A stretch of 64,000 nt of DNA, taken from positions 62,001 through 126,000 of the forward strand of contig QVIN01000001.1 of assembly GCA_003416985.1 (NCBI GenBank), read 5' to 3'. The notes under the pieces were generated by a model. That model made no database searches. It saw only the letters and a list, made by a program, of their open reading frames with translations, and was not told the DNA's origin. This DNA is from Duganella sp. BJB480 (GTDB lineage Bacteria; Pseudomonadota; Gammaproteobacteria; Burkholderiales; Burkholderiaceae_D). The stretch's first letter is position 1. Every line of letters starts with the position of its first letter. Shown here one piece after another: positions 38,233 through 46,755 of the stretch. The translations under genes and the position numbers were made by a program.

Positions 38233-39252
38233 GTGAAAATATCGGAATTACTACAAAATCCTCCGTCCACCTTGGTGATCGCTTCGCGTGAAAGCCGGCT
38301 CGCCATGTGGCAGGCCGAGCATGTTCGGGCTCGCTTGACTTTATTATATCCGCAGTGCGATATTAAAATTGTAGGAATGTCGACAAAAGGCGACCAAATT
38401 CTTGATCGCACCCTGTCCAAGGTCGGCGGCAAGGGCCTGTTCGTCAAGGAACTGGAGGTCGCCATGGCCGAGGGCCGCGCCGACCTGGCCGTGCACTCGC
38501 TCAAGGACGTGCCGATGGAACTGCCGGAAGGCTTCGCCCTGGCCGCCGTGCTCGAGCGGGAAGACCCGCGCGACGCCTTCGTTTCCAACGACTATGCCTC
38601 GCTCGACGAGCTGCCGGCCGGCGCCGTGGTCGGCACCAGCAGCCTGCGCCGCCAGTCGCTGATCGCGGCGCGCTACCCGCAGCTGGTGATCAAGCCGCTG
38701 CGCGGCAACCTCGACACCCGCCTGGGCAAGCTCGACCGCGGCGACTACGCGGCCATCATCCTGGCCGCCGCCGGCTTGAAGCGCCTGGGCCTGCCCGAAC
38801 GCATCCGCGCGCTGCTGGACCCGGCGGACAGCCTGCCGGCCGCCGGCCAGGGCGCGATGGCGATCGAGATCGCCGAGCGCGACGACGGCGTCGACCTGAT
38901 GGCGCTGCTGGCGCCGCTGAACCACGAAGCCACCGCGCAGGCCGTCACGGCCGAGCGCAAGGTGTCCAAGGTGTTCGGCGGCAGCTGCCAGGTGCCGCTG
39001 GCGGCCTACGCCACGGTGGAGGATGGCCGGATGCACCTGCGCGCCATGGTCGCCACGCCGGACGGCGCGCGCATGGCCAGCGCCGAGGTGCGCGGCGCCG
39101 CCGCCGAGCCCGAGGCGCTGGGCGAACAGGTCGCCGCGCTGCTGCGCGCGCAGGACGCGGTAGACATCCTGGCCTCGTGCCTGAGCGAAGCGGCCCAGTC
39201 CGAGGCCGACGCCCGTTCGGCCACGCTGGCCGGCGGCCCGTCCGGCGCCTGA
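38233..39252 (+). CDS. hemC: Porphobilinogen deaminase (hydroxymethylbilane synthase) HemC
   Basis: A 339-residue enzyme joining four porphobilinogen units into hydroxymethylbilane. [18 protein letters not shown], the active-site block [12 protein letters not shown] and [13 protein letters not shown] with the cysteine that binds the dipyrromethane cofactor are all present. The start is GTG at 38233, the only in-frame option that keeps the N-terminal strand; the ribosome-binding site is weak. It begins the operon hemC-hemD-hemX-hemY. Confidence 0.95.
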   Translation: MKISELLQNPPSTLVIASRESRLAMWQAEHVRARLTLLYPQCDIKIVGMSTKGDQILDRTLSKVGGKGLFVKELEVAMAEGRADLAVHSLKDVPMELPEGFALAAVLEREDPRDAFVSNDYASLDELPAGAVVGTSSLRRQSLIAARYPQLVIKPLRGNLDTRLGKLDRGDYAAIILAAAGLKRLGLPERIRALLDPADSLPAAGQGAMAIEIAERDDGVDLMALLAPLNHEATAQAVTAERKVSKVFGGSCQVPLAAYATVEDGRMHLRAMVATPDGARMASAEVRGAAAEPEALGEQVAALLRAQDAVDILASCLSEAAQSEADARSATLAGGPSGA

Positions 39253-39259
39253 CCCGGGG

Positions 39260-40063
39260 ATGACCGGCGCCGTCGTCATCACCCGTCCCTTGGCGCAGGC
39301 CCGGCCGCTGGCGGCGCGCATCGCCGCGCTGGGCCGCCGGGTGGAGCTGCTGCCGCTGCTGGAAATCGAACCCCTGCCCGAGCCGGCCGCGCTGCTGGCC
39401 GCGCTGGCGCGGCTGTGCGCGCCGCAGCCGGGCTACAAGCTGGTGGCCTTCGTCTCGCCCAACGCCATCGACGCCGCGTTCGCCCACATTCAACAGTGGC
39501 CGGCCGGCGTCAAGCTGGCGGTGCTGGGGGAGGGCAGCCGCGCCGCGCTGGCCGCGCACGGCGTCACGCCCGACACGGCCGACATCGTCAGCCCGGCCGA
39601 CAGCGCCCACAGCGACTCCGAACACCTGCTGCAAACGCTGGACCTGGCGGCCCTCCGGGGCCAGCCGGTGTTGATCGTGCGCGGCGAGAGCGGCCGCGAG
39701 CTGATGGCCGACGGCCTGCGCGCGGCCGGCGCCGTGGTCGATGTGGTGCCGGCCTACCGCCGCTCGGTGCCGCGCCTGACGCCGGCGCTGGCCTCCACGC
39801 TGCGCGCTTTGCTGGCGCAGCAAAACGACTGGATCATCACCAGCTCCGAAGCCCTGCGCGGCCTGTGTGCGCTGCTGGCCCAGCTGGACGCGGAACACCC
39901 TGATGCAACGCAGCAGAACGCTGTTGCGGCGATGCAACAGCAGCATTTGATCATTCCGCATGCCCGAATTGCCGAAACGGCAAACAATTTGGGCTTTTCC
40001 CGACTGACGCTCACCGGATCAGGCGACGAACGCCTGCTGGCCGCGTTACAATCACGCCTATGA
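39260..40063 (+). CDS. hemD: Uroporphyrinogen-III synthase HemD
   Basis: A 267-residue protein that cyclises hydroxymethylbilane to uroporphyrinogen III. HemD proteins are poorly conserved, but the features are right: VVITRPLAQARPLAARIAALG at the start, FVSPNAIDAAF near 70, and IITSSEALRGLCALL near 195. It starts 7 nt after hemC and its last 4 nt overlap hemX (ATGA), as expected in this operon. Confidence 0.93.
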   Translation: MTGAVVITRPLAQARPLAARIAALGRRVELLPLLEIEPLPEPAALLAALARLCAPQPGYKLVAFVSPNAIDAAFAHIQQWPAGVKLAVLGEGSRAALAAHGVTPDTADIVSPADSAHSDSEHLLQTLDLAALRGQPVLIVRGESGRELMADGLRAAGAVVDVVPAYRRSVPRLTPALASTLRALLAQQNDWIITSSEALRGLCALLAQLDAEHPDATQQNAVAAMQQQHLIIPHARIAETANNLGFSRLTLTGSGDERLLAALQSRL

Positions 40064-41205
40064 ACGATTTGCCTACCTTACCCGATCCTGTCGTCTCCGC
40101 CGGCGCCGCCGCCGAGACTCCGCCCGCGGCCAAGCCGCAGCCCGAGCCGAGCCTGCTCGAAACCGTGCAACAGCCGCAAATGCTGCTGGTCGGTATCGTC
40201 GTGCTGGCCATTTTGCTGGCCGGCCAGACCTGGTCCTCGCACAACCAGGTGCGCAACCTGCGCGAGGAAATGGCGCGCCGCCTGCAGAAGGGCGACGCCA
40301 GCAACGCCGAGACCGGCACCCTGGCGCGCGCCGTGCAGGAGACCAGCAAGGAGCTGCAAGGCAAGGTCGCCCTGTTGGAAAGCAAGCAGCAGGAAGCGCA
40401 GAGCCAGCAACTGGCGCTGGAGCAGCTGTACCAGGACCTGTCCAAGAACCGCGACGAGTGGGCGCTGACCGAGATCGAGCAAGTGCTGTCGACCGCCAGC
40501 CAGCAGCTGCAACTGGCCGGCAACGTGCCGGGCGCGCTGATCGCGCTGCAGAACGCCGACCGCAGCCTGTCGCGCTCGGACAAGCCGCAGTTCATCACCA
40601 TCCGCCGCGCCATCGCCAAGGACACCGAGAAACTGAAGGCCCTGCCGAGCGTCGATTCGGTGGGCATGGCGCTGCGCCTGGACAACGTGATCGCGCAGAT
40701 TGACACGCTGCCGATGCTGTCGGACGAAAAGCCGACGCTGCCGGCGCCGCCGGAAAAGAAGGCCAAGGCCAAGCCGGCCGTGGGCAAGGGCGGCAAGCCT
40801 GAGCCGGTCGAGCAGACCAGCCCGTGGCTGCAAGCGGTGCAGGACGGCTGGAACAGCTGGAGCGGCGAGATGTGGACCGACGTGCGCCAGCTGATCCGCG
40901 TGCGCAGCGTGACCACGCCCGACGCGCTGATGCTGTCGCCGACGCAGGCCTACTTCCTGCGCGAGAACCTCAAGCTGCGCCTGCTGAACGCGCGCATGGC
41001 GCTGTTGTCGCGCAACGAGGCGGCCTTCCGCGCCGACCTGATCGCGGCGCAGGAGGCGCTGGTCAAGTATTTTGATGTGCGCGCCAAGTCGACGCAGACC
41101 GTGCAGACGCTGCTGCGCCAGGTCCAGGGCAGCAACCTGGCGATCGAGATGCCGACCCTGTCGGACAGCCTGAACGCTGTGCGCAACTACAAAGCGAAGC
41201 CATAG
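40060..41205 (+). CDS. hemX: HemX-like membrane protein (uroporphyrinogen-III C-methyltransferase-related by name)
   Basis: A 381-residue protein with a Pro/Ala-rich cytoplasmic start, one membrane helix at about 46-65 (MLLVGIVVLAILLAG) and a long periplasmic coiled-coil and helical region. It matches HemX, which is often annotated as a methyltransferase but carries no such domain; its role in haem synthesis is unclear. It overlaps hemD by 4 nt and is followed by hemY after 2 nt. Confidence 0.9.
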   Translation: MNDLPTLPDPVVSAGAAAETPPAAKPQPEPSLLETVQQPQMLLVGIVVLAILLAGQTWSSHNQVRNLREEMARRLQKGDASNAETGTLARAVQETSKELQGKVALLESKQQEAQSQQLALEQLYQDLSKNRDEWALTEIEQVLSTASQQLQLAGNVPGALIALQNADRSLSRSDKPQFITIRRAIAKDTEKLKALPSVDSVGMALRLDNVIAQIDTLPMLSDEKPTLPAPPEKKAKAKPAVGKGGKPEPVEQTSPWLQAVQDGWNSWSGEMWTDVRQLIRVRSVTTPDALMLSPTQAYFLRENLKLRLLNARMALLSRNEAAFRADLIAAQEALVKYFDVRAKSTQTVQTLLRQVQGSNLAIEMPTLSDSLNAVRNYKAKP

Positions 41206-41207
41206 TC

Positions 41208-42404
41208 ATGCGTTTATTTCTCTGGATAGTCGCTTTGATGGCCGCGGCCATCGGCATCGCCGTGACGGCGCGTTTCAACCCGGGCAACGTGGTGCTGTTC
41301 TACCCGCCGCACCGGATCGACCTGTCGCTGAACTTCTTCGTGGTGCTGGAGGTGGCGCTGTTCGCTTTCCTGTACTTCGTGATCCGCGCCTTCAGCGCCA
41401 CCATCCGCATGCCGGGCAAGGTGGCGGCCTACCGCCAGCGCAAGCGCGAGCGCGACGGCAACAAGGGCTTGCGCGAAGCGCTCAAGGCCCTGTTCGAAGG
41501 CCGCTTCGGCCATGCCGAGAAGGCCGCGATGCGCGCCTCGGAGCTGCCGGAAAACGCCGGCGTGGCCTCGCTGATCGGCGCGCGCGCCGCGCACCGCATG
41601 CGCCAGGGCGCCCGCCGCGACCACTGGCTGGCCAAGCTGGCCGACGACAACGCGATGAAGACCGCGCGCCTGATGACGATGACCGAACTGCTGGTCGACG
41701 ACCACCAGCCGGAGCAGGCGCTGGCGGCGGTGCGGGAGCTCAACGCCAGCGGCACCCGCCACATCCACGCGCTGCAATGGTCGCTGAAGGCGCAGCAGCA
41801 GGCCAAGAACTGGCCCGAGGTGCTGCGCCTGGTGCGTTCGCTGGACAAGCACCGCGCGCTGCATCCGGCGCTGTCGTCGCGCCTGCGCGAGCTGGCCTAC
41901 GACGACATGTTGTCCGACAGCGCGCACGACGCCGAGTCGCTGCAGCGTGTGTGGGCCACCGTGCCGAACGCCGACCGCATCAAGCCCTACGTGGCCTGCC
42001 GCGCCGCCACCGCGCTCAACGCGCGCGGGCTGCACGACGAGGCGCGCCTGGTGGCGGAGGAATCGCTGGCCGCCGACTGGGACGACCGCGTGGTGCGGGC
42101 CTACCGCGAAGCCGCCGCGCCGGCCGGCTCGGCCGCGTTGCTGATGCAGATCGAGCACTGCGAGAACTGGATCCACGCGCGTCCGACCGACGCCGAACTG
42201 GCGCTGACGCTGGGTTCGCTGTGCCTGAAGCAGAAACTGTGGGGCAAGGCGCAGCGCTACCTGGAGCAGGCGCTGTCCGACGCGGCCGATCCGCGCATGG
42301 TGCGCGAGTCGCACCTGAAGCTGGCGCAGATGCACGAAGCGCTGGCCCAGCCGGAAGAAGCGGCCAGCCACTACCGCCAGTGCGCGCTGGCCACCATCCT
42401 CTAA
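41208..42404 (+). CDS. hemY: HemY-like membrane protein with TPR region
   Basis: A 398-residue proteobacterial HemY (not the protoporphyrinogen oxidase of that name). Two N-terminal membrane helices (about 3-22 and 40-60) are followed by a TPR-type helical domain; FEGRFGHAEKAAMRASELPENAGVASLIGARAAHRM (read in parts, near 95-130) and LALTLGSLCLKQKLWGKAQRYLEQAL (read in parts, near 330-350) are typical. It closes the haem operon and ends at a bidirectional terminator. Confidence 0.9.
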   Translation: MRLFLWIVALMAAAIGIAVTARFNPGNVVLFYPPHRIDLSLNFFVVLEVALFAFLYFVIRAFSATIRMPGKVAAYRQRKRERDGNKGLREALKALFEGRFGHAEKAAMRASELPENAGVASLIGARAAHRMRQGARRDHWLAKLADDNAMKTARLMTMTELLVDDHQPEQALAAVRELNASGTRHIHALQWSLKAQQQAKNWPEVLRLVRSLDKHRALHPALSSRLRELAYDDMLSDSAHDAESLQRVWATVPNADRIKPYVACRAATALNARGLHDEARLVAEESLAADWDDRVVRAYREAAAPAGSAALLMQIEHCENWIHARPTDAELALTLGSLCLKQKLWGKAQRYLEQALSDAADPRMVRESHLKLAQMHEALAQPEEAASHYRQCALATIL

Positions 42405-42435
42405 AAAAAACCCGTCCTTGCGACGGGTTTTTTTT
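42402..42435. terminator. Bidirectional terminator between hemY and a convergent small gene
   Basis: AAACCCGTC, loop CTTGC, GACGGGTTT flanked by A-runs on the left (42403-42410) and T-runs on the right (to 42435). It can stop transcripts from both sides. Confidence 0.9.
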
Positions 42436-42703
42436 ACGCCGCGCAGAACCGCTTCAGCAGCGCGTTGACGGCAGCGCTCATGCCCAGCATCGCCGCCGCG
42501 TGCAGGCCGGCCGCCGCCAGCACCAGCGCCTGCGAACCGGCCACGGCCACCTCGCGCACGGTGCCGTCGCTGCCGCACAGCGGAATCAGCACCGGCGCCA
42601 GCATCAGGCCGGCGCCGTGCAGGGCCGTCATCAACGCGGCCGAGGCGGCGTGGCCGGCCGCGATGGGCGTCATCGCCCGTAACGCCTGCTCATGCCGCCG
42701 CAT
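42434..42703 (-). CDS. Small hydrophobic protein coupled to the DUF899 gene
   Basis: About 89 residues, starting at ATG 42703 inside the last codons of the preceding DUF899 gene (14-nt overlap), which suggests translational coupling. Two hydrophobic helices are visible (roughly 15-36 and 52-77), with the segment LMTALHGAGLMLAPVLIPLCG. No family recognised. A later ATG at 42673 is also possible. Confidence 0.55.
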   Translation of the reverse strand: MRRHEQALRAMTPIAAGHAASAALMTALHGAGLMLAPVLIPLCGSDGTVREVAVAGSQALVLAAAGLHAAAMLGMSAAVNALLKRFCAA

Positions 42704-43448
42704 GACAGCACGCGCTGGCGGCGGGCGCGGCCTCGTAACGGTCGTGGTGGCGCACCCATGCCATGGTGTAGGGCAGGGCATCCTCGTGGCGTCCCAGCGG
42801 GGTCAGGTCGAGGAAATTATAGGTGTGCATCATCACCTCCACGCCGCGCCCGTAGGTCGAGTAGCTGTGGTAGACCACGCCGTCGTCATCCTTGTAGAAC
42901 ACGCTGACTCCTGGCATGTCGGGATTTTTTATCGGCTGGCGCTGGTAGTTGTAATAGACTTCGCCGCCGGCCAGCTCCTCGGGACGGAAGCTGACGTGGA
43001 AGTCGTAGTTGAAATCGCCTTCCCCTGACGACACCCAATTGAAGCGCCACCCCATGCGATGGCGGAAGCGCTCGATGTCCCCCAGCGCCGCGCGCGAGAT
43101 GGCGACGAAGGTCACGTCGCGCTGGGCCAGGTGGGCGAGGGCGCCGTCGGTATGGTCGGCCATGTAGGAACAGTGGCTGCAGCCCTGTTCGGCGCCGGGC
43201 GTGAACATGAAGTGCTGCACCAGCAGCTGGCGCCGGCCTTCGAACAGATCGGCCAGCGTGCGCCGGCCTTGCGGCGTGTCGAACACATAGTTTTTCTCAA
43301 CGCGCACCCAGGGCAAGGCCCGGCGTTCGCGGGCGACCTGGTCGCGCAGGTGGGTCAATTCCTTCTCGCGCGCCAGCAAGGCCTGGCGTTGCCGCAGCCA
43401 TTGGGCGGGCGGTACGACGGCATGGTTCAAGGTTTCGGTACGGGTCAT
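42690..43448 (-). CDS. DUF899 thioredoxin-like protein (second of two)
   Basis: A 252-residue DUF899 protein. Typical blocks are LTHLRDQVARERRALPWVRV and RTLADLFEGRRQLLVQHFMF; the thioredoxin-like active site is C-S-H-C (GCSHCSYMADH, near 90-99), unlike the CPMC of the first copy. Family C-terminal signature TYNFLDLTPLGR is present, and the protein ends in a short tail with a CC-H motif. Biochemical role is unknown. The following small membrane gene overlaps its 3' end. Confidence 0.85.
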   Translation of the reverse strand: MTRTETLNHAVVPPAQWLRQRQALLAREKELTHLRDQVARERRALPWVRVEKNYVFDTPQGRRTLADLFEGRRQLLVQHFMFTPGAEQGCSHCSYMADHTDGALAHLAQRDVTFVAISRAALGDIERFRHRMGWRFNWVSSGEGDFNYDFHVSFRPEELAGGEVYYNYQRQPIKNPDMPGVSVFYKDDDGVVYHSYSTYGRGVEVMMHTYNFLDLTPLGRHEDALPYTMAWVRHHDRYEAAPAASACCHAAA

Positions 43449-43845
43449 GGTTGGCTCCTGTGGATGCGCCTCGGATCGGCGCTGCAGGACAACTTTAGGC
43501 CAATGGCCGCGCAGCGGGGAGTAACAAGATTGTCGTGAAACCGGCCTGGTAATTCGCAGCGGTTTCTATTGGCCGTACGTCGGGCATGTGCAGGGCGGGG
43601 TCTATTTTTTCGGCTTTTACTAAAACCTGCTAACCACTACTACCCAATGCTAACCAACGATATTTCGTACGACTCCGCGCTATTTTCGGAACTAAAAACT
43701 ACTAACCGCCTCTAACGAATACAGGCCAAAAAAATTAGTAGCGATTAGCATTCGGCCCGGCATTTTTAGTACGTGATAGCGCTGTGTAGTAAAGGTTAGT
43801 AGTGGTTAGCAGCGCTTAGTAAAACCCGATTTTAGAGAGCCCCCC
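43449..43845. other. Gene-free AT-rich stretch leading into the RHH-RAMA-like gene
   Basis: About 397 nt without a supported gene. The left third (to ~43600) looks like ordinary promoter-type sequence for the divergent DUF899 gene. From about 43612 it becomes AT-rich and full of CTACTAA / TTAGTAG and GCTAAC / GTTAGC elements, listed separately as a repeat. Confidence 0.7.
43612..43830. repeat. Inverted-repeat region rich in TTAGTAG / CTACTAA and GTTAGC elements
   Basis: The outer arms are 43615-43645 and 43794-43824: TTTTACTAA-3 nt-CTGCTAACCACTACTA against its reverse complement, with 27 of 31 positions matching. Between them more copies occur on both strands: AATGCTAACC (43646-), ACTAAAAACTACTAACC (43691-43707), TTAGTAGCGATTAGCATT (43735-43752), TTTTTAGTACG (43763-). 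The right arm ends 22 nt before the ATG of the next gene, so this is its leader and probably its control region. Seen: the repeats. Inferred: binding sites for the gene's own product. Confidence 0.75.
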
Positions 43846-44562
43846 ATGCCTACCTCGCCCAAGATCAAGCCCACGTACAACCTCCAATTCCCGATCCGCG
43901 TCCCTGACGATGTGCTGGTCGAGCTGGGCGAATTCACCGGCAATTTCTGGTCGGATTCCCTGGCGCAGGAGCCTTTCGTTATCGAAGCGATCCGCAACTA
44001 CATCAATCCGCCGCCGCCCCCATCGCAGCAGCCTGCGGCGGTATCCGAGGCCGGATACCAATGGAAGCAGGTCTTCCTCCCCGACGGCACGAGGCTGCGC
44101 GCCAGCTTCGGCCACCAGCCCTATTTCGCCACAGTGGTGGGGGCGGAAATCAAATACGAAGGGCACGCGGTATCGCCATCGTGTTTTGCGAACCTGCACG
44201 GCAGCGGCAACCGCAATGCATGGAAAGCCATATGGCTGCGCCTCCCCGGCAGCAACGAATGGTTGTTGGCAGACGTCTGCCGCTCGGCGCGAAAAGCCGC
44301 GATAGCCCGACTGCACGAGGGCGGCGCACTGGCAGACAGCCGCCCGGCCGAAGGCGAACGCGCTCCGGCGCCGCCGCAACCGTTAGCACGCCAGCCCACA
44401 GCGCGCCATCTCCCGGCCGGTCAAACATGGCCGCGATCAGCCGTAGGCCAAAGCAGCGCACCGGCGGCGGAAGATGGTGGCAATGGGCGTAAGTCCGGCT
44501 CAGGAAGAAGCGCCCGCCGCAAGAAGCATCGCGCGGCGAAACAAATTCCCGGAAATCCCTGA
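43846..44562 (+). CDS. Putative DNA-binding protein: RHH-like N-terminus plus RAMA-like domain
   Basis: A 238-residue protein I cannot assign to a named family. Residues ~10-53 look like a ribbon-helix-helix unit: strand YNLQFPIRVPDDV, then helices ending FVIEAIRNYI. After a proline-rich linker, residues ~72-146 resemble the RAMA domain of restriction/adenine-methylase-associated proteins (LPDGTRLRASFG, YFATV, then SPSCFANLHGSGNRNAWKA and a W near LPGSNEWLLADVCR). The tail (~165-238) is low-complexity, basic and Pro/Arg-rich and may be a frameshifted end. No nuclease or methyltransferase lies beside it. The repeat-rich leader ends just before it. Confidence 0.6.
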   Translation: MPTSPKIKPTYNLQFPIRVPDDVLVELGEFTGNFWSDSLAQEPFVIEAIRNYINPPPPPSQQPAAVSEAGYQWKQVFLPDGTRLRASFGHQPYFATVVGAEIKYEGHAVSPSCFANLHGSGNRNAWKAIWLRLPGSNEWLLADVCRSARKAAIARLHEGGALADSRPAEGERAPAPPQPLARQPTARHLPAGQTWPRSAVGQSSAPAAEDGGNGRKSGSGRSARRKKHRAAKQIPGNP

Positions 44563-44655
44563 AGAACCTGGGAGTGTTGCCATTGGGCATGCTCACGCCG
44601 TGGCGTCCGGGGAGTGTTTTGCGGTGCTGCGCCGCACAAGCGGGCTGTACTTCGC

Positions 44656-44661
44656 TATAAT
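44656..44661 (+). promoter_or_regulatory. Candidate -10 box for ppa
   Basis: TATAAT lies 42 nt before the ppa ATG. I see no good -35 box at normal spacing. Confidence 0.4.
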
Positions 44662-44702
44662 TACGCGGTTAAACATTTGCCAGCACTTACGAGGAAACCC
44701 CC

Positions 44703-45245
44703 ATGAGCTTGAACAAAGTATCTTCCGGCCGCGATCTGCCGAACGACTTCAACGTCATCATCGAAATCCCGATGAACGCCGATCCGATCAAGTATGAAGT
44801 CGACAAGGAATCGGGCGCGATCTTCGTCGATCGCTTCATGGGCACCGCCATGCACTACCCATGCAACTACGGCTACGTGCCGAACACCCTGTCCGCCGAC
44901 GGCGACCCGGTCGACGTGCTGGTCATCACCCCGTTCCCGCTGATCCCGGGCGTGGTCGTGCGCTGCCGTCCTGTCGGCGTGCTGAAGATGACCGACGAAG
45001 CCGGTGAAGACGCCAAAGTCCTGGCCGTGCCGGTCGACAAGGTACTGTCGATCTACAGCCACTGGCAGAAGCCGGAAGACCTGAACGAACTGCGCTTGCG
45101 CCAGATCCAGCACTTCTTCGAGCACTACAAGGACCTGGAAAAAGGCAAATGGGTCAAGATCGACGGCTGGTACGGTCCGGAAGAAGCGAAAGCCGAGATC
45201 CTGAGCGGCGTTGCAGCGTACAAGAAGGAAAACGGCATCGCGTAA
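44703..45245 (+). CDS. ppa: Inorganic pyrophosphatase
   Basis: A 180-residue soluble family I pyrophosphatase that splits pyrophosphate and so drives biosynthesis. The active-site block [16 protein letters not shown] at about 64-79, with three metal-binding aspartates, is intact; [19 protein letters not shown] and [11 protein letters not shown] are the other conserved parts. ACGAGGAAACCCCC precedes the ATG. Ends at a strong terminator. Confidence 0.97.
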   Translation: MSLNKVSSGRDLPNDFNVIIEIPMNADPIKYEVDKESGAIFVDRFMGTAMHYPCNYGYVPNTLSADGDPVDVLVITPFPLIPGVVVRCRPVGVLKMTDEAGEDAKVLAVPVDKVLSIYSHWQKPEDLNELRLRQIQHFFEHYKDLEKGKWVKIDGWYGPEEAKAEILSGVAAYKKENGIA

Positions 45246-45263
45246 TTTGCGCCGCCGACAGAG

Positions 45264-45287
45264 AAGCCCCGCAAGGGGCTTTTTTTT
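45264..45287 (+). terminator. ppa terminator
   Basis: AAGCCCC, loop GCAA, GGGGCTT and seven further T; its tail overlaps the stop of the convergent Crp/Fnr gene. Confidence 0.93.
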
Positions 45288-45924
45288 ATCCGCGCGGCGC
45301 GCCGCTGGCCGCCTCGGCCTCGCGCCGCAGACGCGACATGTATTGCGGCGTGATGCCCAGGTAGGACGCGATGGCCCGCTGCGAAATGCGCGCCTCCAAT
45401 CCCGGATATTCCTCGCGGAAGGCCGCCAGCCGCTCGTGGGCCGAGGTCTCGCCGTTGGTGTAGGCGCGCTGCGCCAGCGTGCGCAGGCCGTGCATGGCGA
45501 TGTTCAGATGGTAGTGCTGCATCACCTCGTGCTGGGCGCGCAGTTCGCAGGAGTGCTTCCAGTCCAGCGTGAAGCCGTGGATCGGCGTTTCCGCGACCAG
45601 GAACTGCACCGCCGGCTGGCCGCTTTCGCCGTTGATCAGGTCCGTCAGCGTGGTGGCCGACTCGCCCTCGCGGTAGAACCGCAGCGTCACCTCGATGCCG
45701 TCGCGGTTGAAGAAGCCGCTGCGCACCACGCCGCTGCTGATCCAGTGCACCTGGGTCGCCGGCACGCCGGCGCGCTGCAGGTACTCGCCCTTGCGCACGT
45801 GGAAAGGCTTGGCGATGGGCGCCAAAAGCGCGGTTACGTTGCTGTAGGATTCTTCGCTGACGTCGATCCGCTTCATGGTCGCGGTTTTGAAGCGCTCACG
45901 TTGTCTTATAAAATCTGCATTCAT
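45286..45924 (-). CDS. Crp/Fnr-family transcriptional regulator
   Basis: A 212-residue regulator with a cyclic-nucleotide-binding-type sensor (about 20-130: HVRKGEYLQRAGVPATQVHWISSG) and a C-terminal helix-turn-helix ISQRAIASYLGITPQYMSRLRRE (about 178-200). There are no N-terminal cysteines for an iron-sulfur cluster, so it is not an FNR-type oxygen sensor. The ligand is unknown. ATG 45924 (MNADFIRQ) is preferred; the longer frame upstream has no support. It converges on ppa. Confidence 0.85.
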   Translation of the reverse strand: MNADFIRQRERFKTATMKRIDVSEESYSNVTALLAPIAKPFHVRKGEYLQRAGVPATQVHWISSGVVRSGFFNRDGIEVTLRFYREGESATTLTDLINGESGQPAVQFLVAETPIHGFTLDWKHSCELRAQHEVMQHYHLNIAMHGLRTLAQRAYTNGETSAHERLAAFREEYPGLEARISQRAIASYLGITPQYMSRLRREAEAASGAPRG

Positions 45925-46120
45925 GCTTGGCTTGCCACGTTCCTGATAAAACCTACAACGGGCCCAGAGTATAGGCTCGATTGAAATTGCTGTGAAGCAA
46001 ACTGGTTTCATCCCCCGCGAAGATATTAGGTAACGCTTCCATTCTACCCGCGTTTTACGGAACCCTTTGCCCGCCACGCCGGTCTGACATGGGTGAGCGA
46101 CGGTTGACGGGGAGGTGAGC

Positions 46121-46753
46121 ATGGATGCGAGGCCGATGGTATTGCGCAGCTGGTGGATGCTGGCGCTGCGGGGCGTGTTGTTGCTGCTGTTGGGCGGGCT
46201 GGCGCTGGCGATGCCGGGGCCGACCGTGCTGGGCCTGGTGGCGATCTTCGCCGTCTATGCGCTGCTGGCCGGCGTCATCTACCTGGCCGGCACCTGGCGC
46301 CACCGGCGCCACGCCACCGGCACCCACGCGGTCGACTGGTGGCTGCTGTTGTTGCTGGGGCTGGTGAGCGTGGGCGCCGGCGTGGTGGCCGTCATGCAGC
46401 CCTTGCTGGCGGCGCTGGTGCTGGTGATCGTCATCGGCGTCAACGCCATGGTCAGCGGCGTGCTCGACATCATCCTGGCCGTGCGCCTGCGCAACCATCT
46501 GCGCGGCGGCGCCTGGCTGCTGCTGGCTGGCGGCCTGGTGTCGCTGGTGGTCGGCACGGTGCTGGTGACGCTGCCGGGCATGGGCGTGCTGGCGCTGGTG
46601 TGGCTGGTCGGCGCGTATGCCATCGTGGCGGGCGTGCTGTACCTGATGCTGGCCTACCGCGCCTACACCCCCGCGTCGGGCCGCGCGGCCAAGCCGGGCC
46701 GCGACGAGCGGCGCATGGGCGAGCGCCGCACGGCGCCGGCCGGCCAGCATTGA
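46121..46753 (+). CDS. HdeD/DUF308-family membrane protein
   Basis: About 210 residues with six hydrophobic helices arranged as three homologous pairs, the HdeD (DUF308) pattern; GLALAMPGPTVLGLVAIFA is typical. E. coli HdeD is linked to acid resistance. A short basic Arg/Ala tail follows. ATG 46121 is preceded by GGAGGTGAGC, an excellent site. It ends 2 nt before the convergent FemAB-like gene stop. Confidence 0.85.
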   Translation: MDARPMVLRSWWMLALRGVLLLLLGGLALAMPGPTVLGLVAIFAVYALLAGVIYLAGTWRHRRHATGTHAVDWWLLLLLGLVSVGAGVVAVMQPLLAALVLVIVIGVNAMVSGVLDIILAVRLRNHLRGGAWLLLAGGLVSLVVGTVLVTLPGMGVLALVWLVGAYAIVAGVLYLMLAYRAYTPASGRAAKPGRDERRMGERRTAPAGQH

Positions 46754-46755
46754 TG

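Noticed and set aside
43612..43830. A CRISPR array
   Set aside because: The elements are short, of both orientations and irregularly spaced; no constant repeat-spacer unit and no cas genes.
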